Source: Chloroflexota bacterium (GTDB lineage Bacteria; Chloroflexota; Ktedonobacteria; Ktedonobacterales; Ktedonobacteraceae). From it: a stretch of DNA of 56,199 nt. A program made the translations under genes and the position numbers. The stretch is taken from positions 1 through 56,199 of the forward strand of contig CADDYT010000024.1 of NCBI GenBank assembly GCA_902810755.1, read 5' to 3'. Below the pieces are notes generated by a model. It worked only from the letters and a program-made list of their open reading frames with translations. It ran no database searches and was not told where the DNA came from. Below are positions 1 through 7,208 of this stretch, one piece after another. Every line of letters begins with the position of its first letter. The first letter of the stretch is position 1.

Positions 1-1
1 C

Positions 2-76
2 TACGCCGAAGAGGCCCCGGCACAGGCGCAGCAACAGCCACAGGCCAGCAGCGGCCCTACCGTAGAGAGCGCATAA
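2..76 (+). CDS. C-terminal tail of a truncated gene
   Basis: The window opens inside a frame that reads as a Gln/Ala/Pro-rich tail and ends in TAA at 74-76. The last 24 codons (starting YAEEAPAQAQQQ, ending TVESA) look like a disordered C-terminal tail. Such tails occur in single-stranded DNA-binding proteins and many others, so no function is assigned. The inverted repeat pair at 98-200 follows directly, as expected after a real gene end. Without the upstream part this call is tentative. Confidence 0.35.
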   Translation, partial: YAEEAPAQAQQQPQASSGPTVESA

Positions 77-97
77 GCCCGTCTAAAGCGATAACCG

Positions 98-200
98 CAG
101 GCCAGGGCGACCGCAAGGGATCGCCCCTACTATATACGGGAACATGCAATAATTGCAACGTAGCATAGTAGGGGCGATCCCTTGCGGTCGCCCTGGCCCC
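98..200. repeat. Head-to-head pair of the TATATAGTAGG/CTTGC hairpin repeat
   Basis: A minus-strand copy (about 99-138) and a plus-strand copy (about 164-199) face each other across a short AT-rich spacer. Each has the small hairpin with stem GGGCGAYC / GGTCGCCC around the loop CTTGC, preceded by (TA)TAGTAGG. Together the two copies form a long inverted repeat with arms of about 36 bp. The stem bases differ from the GGCCACCC / GGGTGGCC version seen elsewhere in the window, but pairing is kept. Confidence 0.85.
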
Positions 201-292
201 GTCATTCCTGTCTCTATCCATCGTTTTGTGCTACACTTTTCTGTGATGGATTAGTGTTTTTCAGGATAGCAGAACGAAAGAGGAGGGCAGAT

Positions 293-1060
293 ATGGAGAT
301 TATTGATTCCCACGTGCATATCGGGCGCTATCATTTGCCGATTGAGCATATCGATCGGCTGCTCAAGGCGGCGGGCATCAGCCGGGCTGCCGTCTTTGCC
401 GACCCGGAGAGCGATAATATCGTTGAGGATTCAACCTATGTGCTGGAGGCCGCGCAGCGGCCGGGCTACTTCCCGTATTTTTATTATGGCGGCAACGCCT
501 ATAGCGGCCAGCGCCCGTATGATCGGCTGCCCCTGCCGGACAATCTGAGCGAGTATAGCGGCATCAAGTGGCACTGCTGGTTTTCTCCCGCCCACGATGG
601 CGGGCTGCGCTACAGCTATCACATCGACATGGATAATGTGCGCCGCCAGATGGATGCGCCGGACTTCCTGGCCGTGATGCAGGCCATCCAGGCGCTGAAC
701 TTCCCGATGATCTTTGAGGAGCATTTTGATGTCACCCGCGAATTTGTCAGCCGCTACCCCGACATCAAGCTGATTATTCCCCATATGGGCATGCTCAATG
801 GCGGCCAGGAGCGCGTGCAGGCCCACTTCCGCGACTACCCCAACGTCCATTTTGATACCAGCCTCGGCCAGATCAACGAGACCATCGTGCAGACGCTTGG
901 CGCGCAGCGTCTCCTCTACGGCTGCGATTACCCCTATGGCATGCCAGCCGACAACCTGCGCCGCGTCCAGCGTCTCAACATCCCACAGGAGCAAAAAGAC
1001 CTCATGCTCGGCGGCAACCTTAAACGTCTGGTTCGCCCCCAACCATTTACTGAAAGATAG
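293..1060 (+). CDS. Amidohydrolase family 2 (TIM-barrel metal-dependent hydrolase)
   Basis: A 255-residue protein of the amidohydrolase-2 type. The metal-site motifs run in the usual order: HVH at residues 7-9 (SHVHIG), a Glu/His pair near residue 143 (FEEHFD), IPHMG near 162 and an Asp in GCDYPYG near 212. Family members hydrolyse or decarboxylate small cyclic or carboxylated substrates in the cytoplasm; the substrate cannot be read from the sequence. The ATG at 293 is chosen over the in-frame ATG at 182. It follows GAGGAGGGCAG and starts exactly at MEIIDSHVH, whereas the longer form would begin inside the upstream repeat. Confidence 0.85.
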   Translation: MEIIDSHVHIGRYHLPIEHIDRLLKAAGISRAAVFADPESDNIVEDSTYVLEAAQRPGYFPYFYYGGNAYSGQRPYDRLPLPDNLSEYSGIKWHCWFSPAHDGGLRYSYHIDMDNVRRQMDAPDFLAVMQAIQALNFPMIFEEHFDVTREFVSRYPDIKLIIPHMGMLNGGQERVQAHFRDYPNVHFDTSLGQINETIVQTLGAQRLLYGCDYPYGMPADNLRRVQRLNIPQEQKDLMLGGNLKRLVRPQPFTER

Positions 1061-1488
1061 AACACCCCCGCCCCTGCCATGCTTCGCTGCCTCTCAGCAT
1101 GATAGGCGAGAGAACGTTTTCATAGTTGAACTTTTCTGATATATTCTAAAGAATTTGTCGGATTTTTATGGAAAAAGTTGAGTCCAACAGGCGGCGTCAT
1201 CCGTGTAACAGGTAGTGATGAACGGTTGTTTGACTATAGTGTTCAGTCGGTAAAGGATGGTGTTTGATACGCATGTATTAACCATAGCAGGAGAAGGATG
1301 GTGGAGGCGGGGAAATTTCAGGCCAGAAGCCTGATTGCTTTGCCCATTTTCCCGCGTTTACCGGGGCCAGTGGTTTGCTTCCCCTCTGACCAACCCCATT
1401 GTCCCCTGTCTTTCCTCCTCCCTTCTCTCCTTCCCTACAGCGCGTCTAACTGTCGTGTGAGAGTAGAGATGGCCCGGTAAACGTGTGT

Positions 1489-1526
1489 GGAGGAAGCTGG
1501 CAGCCCCCAACTGCCAGCCTGCCTCC
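1489..1526. terminator. Imperfect hairpin, possible terminator or leader structure
   Basis: GGAGG, AA, GCTGGCAG, a seven-base C-rich loop, CTGCCAGC, CTG, CCTCC: 8 bp inner and 5 bp outer stems with a small internal loop. It is followed by TCATAAATATTTC, a weak U-rich tail. It lies upstream of the -10 candidate at 1595, so it may end readthrough from upstream. Confidence 0.4.
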
Positions 1527-1570
1527 TCATAAATATTTCTGGCTCCCTATCTTTCTCTCTCCACCTTATC

Positions 1571-1600
1571 TCGACGATGCCCCGTTCTGCCTGATATAAT
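1571..1600 (+). promoter_or_regulatory. Candidate sigma70-type promoter for the aldehyde dehydrogenase gene
   Basis: TCGACG at 1571-1576, an 18-base spacer and a perfect TATAAT at 1595-1600. The -35 differs from the TTGACG used elsewhere in this window by one base. Confidence 0.5.
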
Positions 1601-1765
1601 GTCAGTGGAAGGAGCGGGCGACGCGAAGAATCAGAATCCTTCTCCTCTCTTAGCTTTGCATACGATGAGGTTCGCGTTCGCCCATTCCCTTTTTGCAGGT
1701 AAATTCGCGGCGGCTCCGTCGCCCGTAGCCGATCATCGTTGATCATTCTCGTCGAGGAGTACCAT

Positions 1766-3268
1766 ATGTCGTCAGTTCTACCGCCTGCGGTGCCTGGAGA
1801 GCAGGCGCCTGTTTATCAGAATTTTATCGGGGGCAAGTGGCGCGCCGCTCGCAGTGGCGAGACATTTGCCAGCACGAACCCGGCCAATACACAGGAAATT
1901 ATCGGCCTCTACCCGAAATCAAGTCCCGCCGACCTGGAAGATGCCATCGACGCGGCGGTGAAAGCGCAGCCAGGCTGGGCCGCGACGCCCGCGCCGGAAC
2001 GCGGCGAAATCCTGCTGCGTACCGCTCTTTTGCTGGAACAGCGCAAAGAAGAACTCGCCACGCTGATGACCCGCGAGATGGGCAAAATCCTGCGAGAGAC
2101 GCGCGGCGACGTGCAAATCGCCATTGATGTCGCGAAGTACATGGCAGGCGAAGGACGGCGAGCGGAGGGCCACACCTATCCCTCGGCCTCGCCCAACAAA
2201 TTCGACATGACCGTGCGCCAGCCGCTGGGTATCATCGGCATCATCACGCCCTGGAATTTTCCTATAGCCATTCCTGCCTGGAAGACCTTTCCCGCGCTGC
2301 TGGCTGGAAACGCGGTCATCCTCAAACCGGCCAGTGATACGCCGCTCCTCTCGCTCAAGCTGGCGGAGATCATGCAGGAGGCGGGCCTGCCCGATGGCGT
2401 GCTGAATGTCATCACCGGTCCCGGCGGCTCGCTTGGTGACGCGCTGGCGAGCAATAAGCGCGTCAACATGATCTCGCTGACCGGCTCAACGGAGGTGGGG
2501 CGGCGCGTGGCCGAGCTGTGCGGGCGCGACCTGCGCCGCTGCTCGCTCGAACTCGGCGGCAAGAATGCTGTTATCGTGCTGGCCGATGCCGACCTCAGAG
2601 CCGCCGTCGAGAACGTCACGCTGGGCGCGTTCGGCACCACCGGTCAGCGTTGCACGGCCACCAGCCGCGTCATCGTGCAGCGCCCCATCCTCAACGAGTT
2701 CGTCGAGCGGCTGGCGGAGGCGGCACAGAGGCTGATAATCGGCAATGGTCTCAACCCCTCCGTTGACATGGGGCCGCTGGTGAACATGGGTCGGCGGCAG
2801 GCCGTGCATGAGTATACGCAGGCAGGTAAGCAGGAGGGCGCGCAGCTTGTCACCGGCGGCGAGCCGCTCACCGAGGGCGAGTACCGGTACGGCGCGTTCT
2901 ACCGGCCCACCATTTTTACGGAGGTCACGCCCGGCATGCGTATCGCCCGCGAAGAGGTCTTTGGCCCCTTCGTCTCCATCCTCCCTGTGGACTCTTACGA
3001 GCAGGCGGTGCAGGTGGCGAACTCGACCGAATATGGCCTCTCCACCTCCATCTTTACGGAGGACGTGCGCATCGCCTTCCGCGCCGTGCGCGACATCGAG
3101 TCCGGCCTCGTCTACATCAACGCAGGCACCACCGGCTCCGAAATTCACCTGCCCTTCGGCGGCATGAAGGCCAGCGGCAACGGTCATCGCGAACTCGGCT
3201 CCGTCGCCGTCGAAGAGTTCAGCGAAACCAAAAGCATTTACGTGCTGTACCCGCCGCGCAAAGCATAA
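1766..3268 (+). CDS. NAD(P)-dependent aldehyde dehydrogenase
   Basis: A 500-residue member of the aldehyde dehydrogenase superfamily, full length for the family. The N-terminal half carries the nucleotide fold (TPWNFPIAIPAWK near residue 150, SLTGSTEVGRRV near 235). The general base lies in LELGGKNAVIV and the nucleophile Cys in TTGQRCTATSR near residue 295. The C-terminal EEVFGPFVSILP and LPFGGMKASGNG are typical. Such enzymes oxidise aldehydes to acids in the cytoplasm; the closest general type is the semialdehyde/2-oxoglutarate-semialdehyde group, but substrate is not determined. ATG 1766 is chosen over 1739 because GAGGAG sits 7 bases upstream. The gene runs into a long hairpin immediately after its stop codon. 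Confidence 0.93.
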   Translation: MSSVLPPAVPGEQAPVYQNFIGGKWRAARSGETFASTNPANTQEIIGLYPKSSPADLEDAIDAAVKAQPGWAATPAPERGEILLRTALLLEQRKEELATLMTREMGKILRETRGDVQIAIDVAKYMAGEGRRAEGHTYPSASPNKFDMTVRQPLGIIGIITPWNFPIAIPAWKTFPALLAGNAVILKPASDTPLLSLKLAEIMQEAGLPDGVLNVITGPGGSLGDALASNKRVNMISLTGSTEVGRRVAELCGRDLRRCSLELGGKNAVIVLADADLRAAVENVTLGAFGTTGQRCTATSRVIVQRPILNEFVERLAEAAQRLIIGNGLNPSVDMGPLVNMGRRQAVHEYTQAGKQEGAQLVTGGEPLTEGEYRYGAFYRPTIFTEVTPGMRIAREEVFGPFVSILPVDSYEQAVQVANSTEYGLSTSIFTEDVRIAFRAVRDIESGLVYINAGTTGSEIHLPFGGMKASGNGHRELGSVAVEEFSETKSIYVLYPPRKA

Positions 3269-3338
3269 GGAAGAGCAGGCAAGGGGAATATGGCTGCATG
3301 CCGGGCATGTAGCCATATTCCCCTTGCCTGCTCTTCCT
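3268..3338. terminator. 34-bp hairpin, bidirectional terminator between convergent genes
   Basis: Arms of 34 bp (3268-3301 and 3305-3338) pair perfectly except one G-T wobble, with a 3-base loop. The left arm starts in the stop codon of the aldehyde dehydrogenase; the right arm ends 4 bases before the stop codon of the convergent DUF4388 gene. No clear T-tract follows on either side, so it may act as an mRNA 3'-end stabiliser as well as a terminator. Confidence 0.75.
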
Positions 3339-3342
3339 GACT

Positions 3343-4629
3343 TTATGTTAAAGCAAATTGCGTGAAGAGGGCTTCCCAGACCTCCTGGTTTTCGATGCGC
3401 TCGATGGGGTTGACGATGCGAGCATTGATGGTTTCGAAGAGGGCGCGCAGCATCTTTTGCAGCACCTCGGACGCCGTCTCGTAGAAATCGTTGGCCTTGC
3501 TGATCTCGCCGCTCATGATTTCATAGCAGAGGGAGGTGAAGTTGGCGACATCGATGTGGTTATGCTCGATTCTGAAACGGTAGTTGCCCAGGTGTGTCAG
3601 CCGGGCGCGGTGCAGCAGCGTGGCGAGGGCGTTGGGGTCGATTTCGGTGCCGTTGGCGCGGCAGGCATCGGTCAGCGCATCCATCGTCATGTTGACAAAC
3701 TCGACGAGGGCAGGTAGTTGCTCCATCGGCGTGCGGCGGCGCAGCCACTCCTGCTCCATCTTGCTGATCAGGTCGAGCAGTTCAAAGCTCTCCATGCGCC
3801 ACTTCTCTGCCGGATCGGGCAGGCGTACCGTCGTGCGTCTATGCCCGTTGCCGTTCCCGTTATTCTCGGTTACGGGCGCAAGGGTGTCCTGCATGACGGG
3901 GATGATGAGCCGGTACTGTACCATCTTTGCCAGGTCTTTCGCCACATCCATCTCCGGGCGATGCATGGAGCAGGCGATGCGCCGCACCACGCGGTTGCGG
4001 TTGACCTGCATCAGCAATTCGTAGGCGTAGGTGCCGAAGCTCAGCACGGAGGAGATCGAAGGGGCCATCTGCAACGTTGTGTGCATGCCCTGCGGCAGCC
4101 AGCGCGAAAGCTCCTGCCAGTCATCGCTATAGCAGACCATCTCCATCGTCAGGCGCACCACATCGAGATCGAGCGAGATTTCGCCGTAGGGTAGAATAGA
4201 CTGCCCGTTGGGGCTGGAAATAAACTCGTAGACGCCCTCCTGCCACGTCCCCAGTTCGCGGGCCGTCCACAGCGCCTTCGTGCGCAACGCCTCCATCAAC
4301 TGCTGCTCGCTGATGACGCGCATCATCATCAACTTTTCGCCGATACGCATGCCAAAGGCGCTCTGTAACTGCTGCGAGAAGGCATGTTCGATCTGTTCAT
4401 AGGTCGCCATGCCCAGTTGTTGCAGTACATCGCCCAGTGTCAGCGCCCCCGCATGCAGTTCTGCGCAATTCGCCATCCTCCCCTGATTGAAATAGAGGAC
4501 CCCGGCTCGCCCGGAGGTATGCTTCAAATGGAGCGCGCCCGTCTGCGAGCCAAGCTCCATCATCTGCAATACCTCCACCAGGTTAAATTCGCTGAGCGAA
4601 CCCTTCAACAGGCTGCTGTTCGTTGTCAT
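3343..4629 (-). CDS. DUF4388 (PATAN-like) domain protein
   Basis: A 428-residue protein. Residues 1-110 match the DUF4388/PATAN pattern (LLKGSLSEFNLVEVLQMMELGSQTGALHL, then GVLYFNQGRMANCAE), a domain found in bacterial signalling and gliding-regulator proteins. The rest (helical, including a Met- and Glu-rich middle) is not recognised. No membrane segment or signal peptide is visible, so it is probably cytosolic. The start is MTTNSSLL at 4629: GAGGAG lies 5 bases upstream, while the longer frame to 4671 begins with an unlikely Cys-rich stretch. It is transcribed toward the aldehyde dehydrogenase and shares the long hairpin at its 3' end. A regulatory role is inferred from the domain only. Confidence 0.8.
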   Translation of the reverse strand: MTTNSSLLKGSLSEFNLVEVLQMMELGSQTGALHLKHTSGRAGVLYFNQGRMANCAELHAGALTLGDVLQQLGMATYEQIEHAFSQQLQSAFGMRIGEKLMMMRVISEQQLMEALRTKALWTARELGTWQEGVYEFISSPNGQSILPYGEISLDLDVVRLTMEMVCYSDDWQELSRWLPQGMHTTLQMAPSISSVLSFGTYAYELLMQVNRNRVVRRIACSMHRPEMDVAKDLAKMVQYRLIIPVMQDTLAPVTENNGNGNGHRRTTVRLPDPAEKWRMESFELLDLISKMEQEWLRRRTPMEQLPALVEFVNMTMDALTDACRANGTEIDPNALATLLHRARLTHLGNYRFRIEHNHIDVANFTSLCYEIMSGEISKANDFYETASEVLQKMLRALFETINARIVNPIERIENQEVWEALFTQFALT

Positions 4630-4755
4630 GCACACTCCTCTATCCATACAACAGGACGCCAGACTACACAACCACCCTACAAAAATTCCCTTACTGCGCC
4701 AGATTGCTGCGCATTTCCGGTGGACAAACTTACTGTTCAGTACCGGCTAGTGAGC

Positions 4756-4785
4756 ATTATAACAAATATCAACATGCTTCAACAA
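4756..4785 (-). promoter_or_regulatory. Candidate promoter of the DUF4388 gene
   Basis: On the minus strand TTGTTG (4780-4785), an 18-base spacer and TATAAT (4756-4761), giving a leader of about 120 bases before the start at 4629. Confidence 0.45.
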
Positions 4786-4818
4786 GTATCTTGTACCGCA
4801 AATACAGGGTCTATGAGT

Positions 4819-4842
4819 CAGGCCCCTTGCGGCTGGCCTGGG
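4819..4842 (+). repeat. Degenerate solitary copy of the CTTGC hairpin repeat
   Basis: AGGCC-CCTTGCGG-CTGGCCTGG keeps the CTTGCGG centre and the outer GGCC pair but has lost part of the left stem and the TAGTAGG head. Its TTGCGG (4827-4832) lies 19 bases upstream of the TATAAT of the next gene and could serve as its -35 element. Confidence 0.5.
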
Positions 4843-4857
4843 GGGGTGGGGTATAAT
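4827..4857 (+). promoter_or_regulatory. Promoter giving a leaderless SDR transcript
   Basis: TATAAT at 4852-4857 ends only 6 bases before the ATG at 4864, so transcription should start at or next to the start codon. The -35 candidate is TTGCGG at 4827-4832 (19-base spacer). No Shine-Dalgarno sequence lies before the ATG, which agrees with leaderless translation. Confidence 0.6.
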
Positions 4858-4863
4858 GGTGCT

Positions 4864-5577
4864 ATGAGTATACGAGATCGTGTTGCTGTGATTACGGGGG
4901 CGGGACGCGGTATCGGGCGCGCTACAGCCCTGCTGTTCGCTCGCGAGGGGGCGAAGGTGGTGCTGTTCAGTCGCACGGCCAGTCGGCTGGATGAGGTGGC
5001 GGCGGAGATTGCTCGCGCGGGTGGGCAATCTCTGATTGTTGTGGGCGATGTGTCCGGCGAGGAGGATGTGCGCGGGCTGTTCGCGCGAACGATGGAGGCG
5101 TATGGGCGCGTGGACATTCTGGTGAACTGCGCGGGAATAGTGGCAACGCGCCCGTTTGTTGACATGGATGTGGCGACCTGGGATCGCGTGCTGGCCGTGA
5201 ATTTGCGCGGCACCTTTCTCTGCTGCCTGCAAGCTTTTCGCATCATGGCGCAGCAGCGAGAGGGCGTGATTATCAACATGTCCTCGCTATCGGGCGTGAA
5301 GGGCGTGGAGAAGTTTCCGGGGCTGAGCGCATATAACGTCTCCAAGTCTGGCGTGGCCGGTTTGACGGAGATTCTGGCGGTGGAGGGTCGGCCCTATAAT
5401 ATTCGTGTGTGCGCCGTGAGTCCGGGCGCGGTCGATACAGAGATGCTGCGGCAGGCCGCGCCACACCTGAGGCCCGGCGCGACACCCGCCGACATGGCCG
5501 AACTGCTGCTCTTCCTGGCTAACGATTCCGGTCGTTTGCTGAGCGGCACAAACGTTGAGATTTTTAGCAATTTGTAA
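4864..5577 (+). CDS. Short-chain dehydrogenase/reductase (possible sepiapterin-reductase-like)
   Basis: A 237-residue classical SDR. The cofactor motif TGAGRGIGRA is at residues 11-20, NCAG near 85, the catalytic Ser in NMSSLSG near 140, and YNVSK (Tyr and Lys) near 157. Arg after the beta-2 strand (FSRTASR) favours NADPH. It resembles FabG-like reductases in general. It is followed 93 bases later by a 6-pyruvoyl-tetrahydropterin synthase; since sepiapterin reductase is an SDR, a role in tetrahydropterin making is a contextual inference, not proven. The start is the ATG at 4864 (MSIRDRVAVITG); the longer frame from 4384 is a readthrough artefact across the divergent gene. Confidence 0.88.
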   Translation: MSIRDRVAVITGAGRGIGRATALLFAREGAKVVLFSRTASRLDEVAAEIARAGGQSLIVVGDVSGEEDVRGLFARTMEAYGRVDILVNCAGIVATRPFVDMDVATWDRVLAVNLRGTFLCCLQAFRIMAQQREGVIINMSSLSGVKGVEKFPGLSAYNVSKSGVAGLTEILAVEGRPYNIRVCAVSPGAVDTEMLRQAAPHLRPGATPADMAELLLFLANDSGRLLSGTNVEIFSNL

Positions 5578-5621
5578 GTATCGGCAATGACTCCAGGAGC
5601 GCGCCCTGCGCGCTTCTGGAC

Positions 5622-5658
5622 CGTATATAGTAGGGCCGGCCCTTGCGGTCGGCCTGCG
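5622..5658 (+). repeat. TATATAGTAGG/CTTGC hairpin repeat, full copy
   Basis: Head CGTATATAGTAG followed by the stem GGCCGGCC, loop CTTGC and GGTCGGCC, which pairs over all eight positions (one G-T). It lies between the SDR and the pterin synthase gene, ending 12 bases before that gene's ATG. Confidence 0.85.
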
Positions 5659-5670
5659 GGGCTGGGCATC

Positions 5671-6087
5671 ATGGTTTACCTGACGAGGCGCGCCAGCTTT
5701 AGCGCGGCGCATGTGTTGTGGAGTAGCGCGCTGAGCGAAGAAGAGAACTTCGCCATCTATGAGAAGTGCGCAAACCCGCGCGGGCATGGGCATAATTATA
5801 TCCTGGAAGTGACGGTGCGCGGAACGCCTGACGCGAAGACAGGCATGCTGCTGAACCTGACCGAATTGAAGCGCATTATCAACGAGCGAGTCATCAACGC
5901 GGTGGATCATAAGCACCTGAATTATGACGTCCCCTGGCTGCAAGGCTGTATTCCCACCGCCGAGGTGCTGGCGATGAAGTTCTGGCAGCAACTGGCCCCG
6001 GCCTTCCCACCCGGCATGCTCTATGAAGTGAAGCTGATCGAAACGGAGAATAACTGGGCGAGCTATCGCGGAGAGGAAGAGATATGA
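5671..6087 (+). CDS. 6-pyruvoyl-tetrahydropterin synthase (PTPS-type, QueD superfamily)
   Basis: A 138-residue T-fold enzyme. The zinc ligands are the His in FSAAH (residue 13) and the HGH in CANPRGHGHNY (near 38-40), which also carries the catalytic Cys. Further family marks are TGMLLNLTELK, AVDHKHLNYDVPW (Asp-His of the catalytic site), PTAEV and ETENNW. The CxNPxGHGHNY spelling is that of true PTPS (converts 7,8-dihydroneopterin triphosphate to 6-pyruvoyl-tetrahydropterin); E. coli-type QueD usually has CxxLHGH. Queuosine genes are absent nearby, whereas an SDR and a GT4 glycosyltransferase flank it. Start MVYLTRR at 5671, since the longer frame runs through the repeat. The stop overlaps the next ATG (ATGA). 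Confidence 0.9.
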   Translation: MVYLTRRASFSAAHVLWSSALSEEENFAIYEKCANPRGHGHNYILEVTVRGTPDAKTGMLLNLTELKRIINERVINAVDHKHLNYDVPWLQGCIPTAEVLAMKFWQQLAPAFPPGMLYEVKLIETENNWASYRGEEEI

Positions 6088-7208
6088 GAATCGCGCTGGT
6101 TGCTCCGCTGGTCTCTCCGATTGCGCAGCCCTATGTTGGCGGCTCGCAGGCGCTGGTGGCCGATCTGGCGCAGGGGTTGGCCCGGCGCGGTCACGCGGTC
6201 ACGCTCTTTGCCCGCGTCGGCTCGGCTGTCCCCGGCGTGAAGATCGAGCCGATTGCCGTGCCGCAGAGCGTGCGCCCGGCTGATTTTACCGGAGCCGTCA
6301 GTACCGGAGATGTGCCGCTCGATAGCGGCTATTTCGAGCAGGCCAATCTCTTTCTTGATCTCTTCCTGCAATTGCGCAGGCGCAGCAGCGAGTTCGATCT
6401 GGTGCATGCCCACGCCTTTGACCTGCCCTCGTTCGCCAGCAGCGCGCTGGTGACGGATATCCCTGTGCTGCATACGCTCCACCTGCCCGCGCTGCTGCCA
6501 TCCATCAATGAGACGCTGCGTGTGCTGCATCGGCAGGGACATCCGTTGACGCTGATCTGCGTCTCCCAGGGCAGCGCCCGCTCCTACATGGAGTATACCG
6601 ACGTTGACGCAGTGGTCTACAACGGGCTGGATATGGATGCTATTCCCTTCTCGTCTCACCCCTCGCGCGAGGGCCCCTTGCTCTTCGCGGGACGTATTGC
6701 CCCGGAGAAGGGCGTTGAGGCCGCGATTGAGATTGCCGGACGCGCGGGCTACCGGTTGCTGATCGCCGGGGGCATCTATGACCGCCGCTACTGGCGCGAG
6801 CGTATCGAACCCCGGTTGCGCGAGGCGGGTGAGCGCGTGACCTATCTGGGGCATTTAGAGCGGCTGGCGTTGTGGAAGATCATGGGGCAGGCCCTGGGGC
6901 TGCTCTTCCCCATCGAGTGGGATGAGCCGTTCGGGCTGGTCGCCGTCGAGGCAATGGCGACGGGAACGCCCGTCATCGCCTACCGGCGCGGGGCCGCCGA
7001 AGAGGTCATCCGGCACGGCGAGACCGGCTTTCTGGTCGAGCCGGGCGAGATCGCCCACGCCGCCGCCCTGGTGGATGACCTCTATGATATCCCACGCGCA
7101 CGCTGCCGTAGCCATGTCGAGACGCATTTCAGCCTGCAAGGCACTCTGGACGCCTACGAGCGCGTCTATCGCGAAGCTCTACGCCGGTTTCGTTCCCCAC
7201 ACACTTAG
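6084..7208 (+). CDS. GT4-family glycosyltransferase (candidate pterin glycosyltransferase)
   Basis: A 374-residue GT-B fold enzyme. The N-terminal acceptor domain begins MRIALVAPLVSPIAQPYVGGSQ; the C-terminal donor domain has FAGRIAPEKGVEAA near 200 and the EPFGLVAVEAMATGTPVIAY E-x7-E motif near 280, followed by HGETGFLV. These are GT4 family marks for a retaining transferase using an NDP-sugar. There is no membrane segment. Its ATG overlaps the stop of the pterin synthase by 4 bases, so the two are translationally coupled. Tetrahydrobiopterin glucosyltransferase of cyanobacteria is a glycosyltransferase of this general kind, so a pterin acceptor is a reasonable inference; a lipid or glycan acceptor remains possible. 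Confidence 0.88.
   Translation: MRIALVAPLVSPIAQPYVGGSQALVADLAQGLARRGHAVTLFARVGSAVPGVKIEPIAVPQSVRPADFTGAVSTGDVPLDSGYFEQANLFLDLFLQLRRRSSEFDLVHAHAFDLPSFASSALVTDIPVLHTLHLPALLPSINETLRVLHRQGHPLTLICVSQGSARSYMEYTDVDAVVYNGLDMDAIPFSSHPSREGPLLFAGRIAPEKGVEAAIEIAGRAGYRLLIAGGIYDRRYWRERIEPRLREAGERVTYLGHLERLALWKIMGQALGLLFPIEWDEPFGLVAVEAMATGTPVIAYRRGAAEEVIRHGETGFLVEPGEIAHAAALVDDLYDIPRARCRSHVETHFSLQGTLDAYERVYREALRRFRSPHT

Larger units (their letters stand above)
1061..1765. other. Long non-coding gap with a hairpin and a promoter candidate
   Basis: About 700 bases without a convincing gene; short frames here have no ribosome site and poor composition. Visible elements are an imperfect hairpin at 1489-1526 (arms GCTGGCAG and CTGCCAGC, extended by GGAGG/CCTCC) and a promoter-like pair TCGACG (1571-1576) with TATAAT (1595-1600). 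The predicted leader of the following aldehyde dehydrogenase gene would be about 155 bases. Confidence 0.6.

Noticed and set aside
1435..1746. 103-residue minus-strand frame before the aldehyde dehydrogenase
   Set aside because: No ribosome site, no motif, and it covers the promoter candidate and the hairpin.
4384..4863. 160-residue N-terminal extension of the SDR
   Set aside because: Antisense to the DUF4388 gene and upstream of the TATAAT at 4852; the SDR fold begins exactly at the ATG at 4864.
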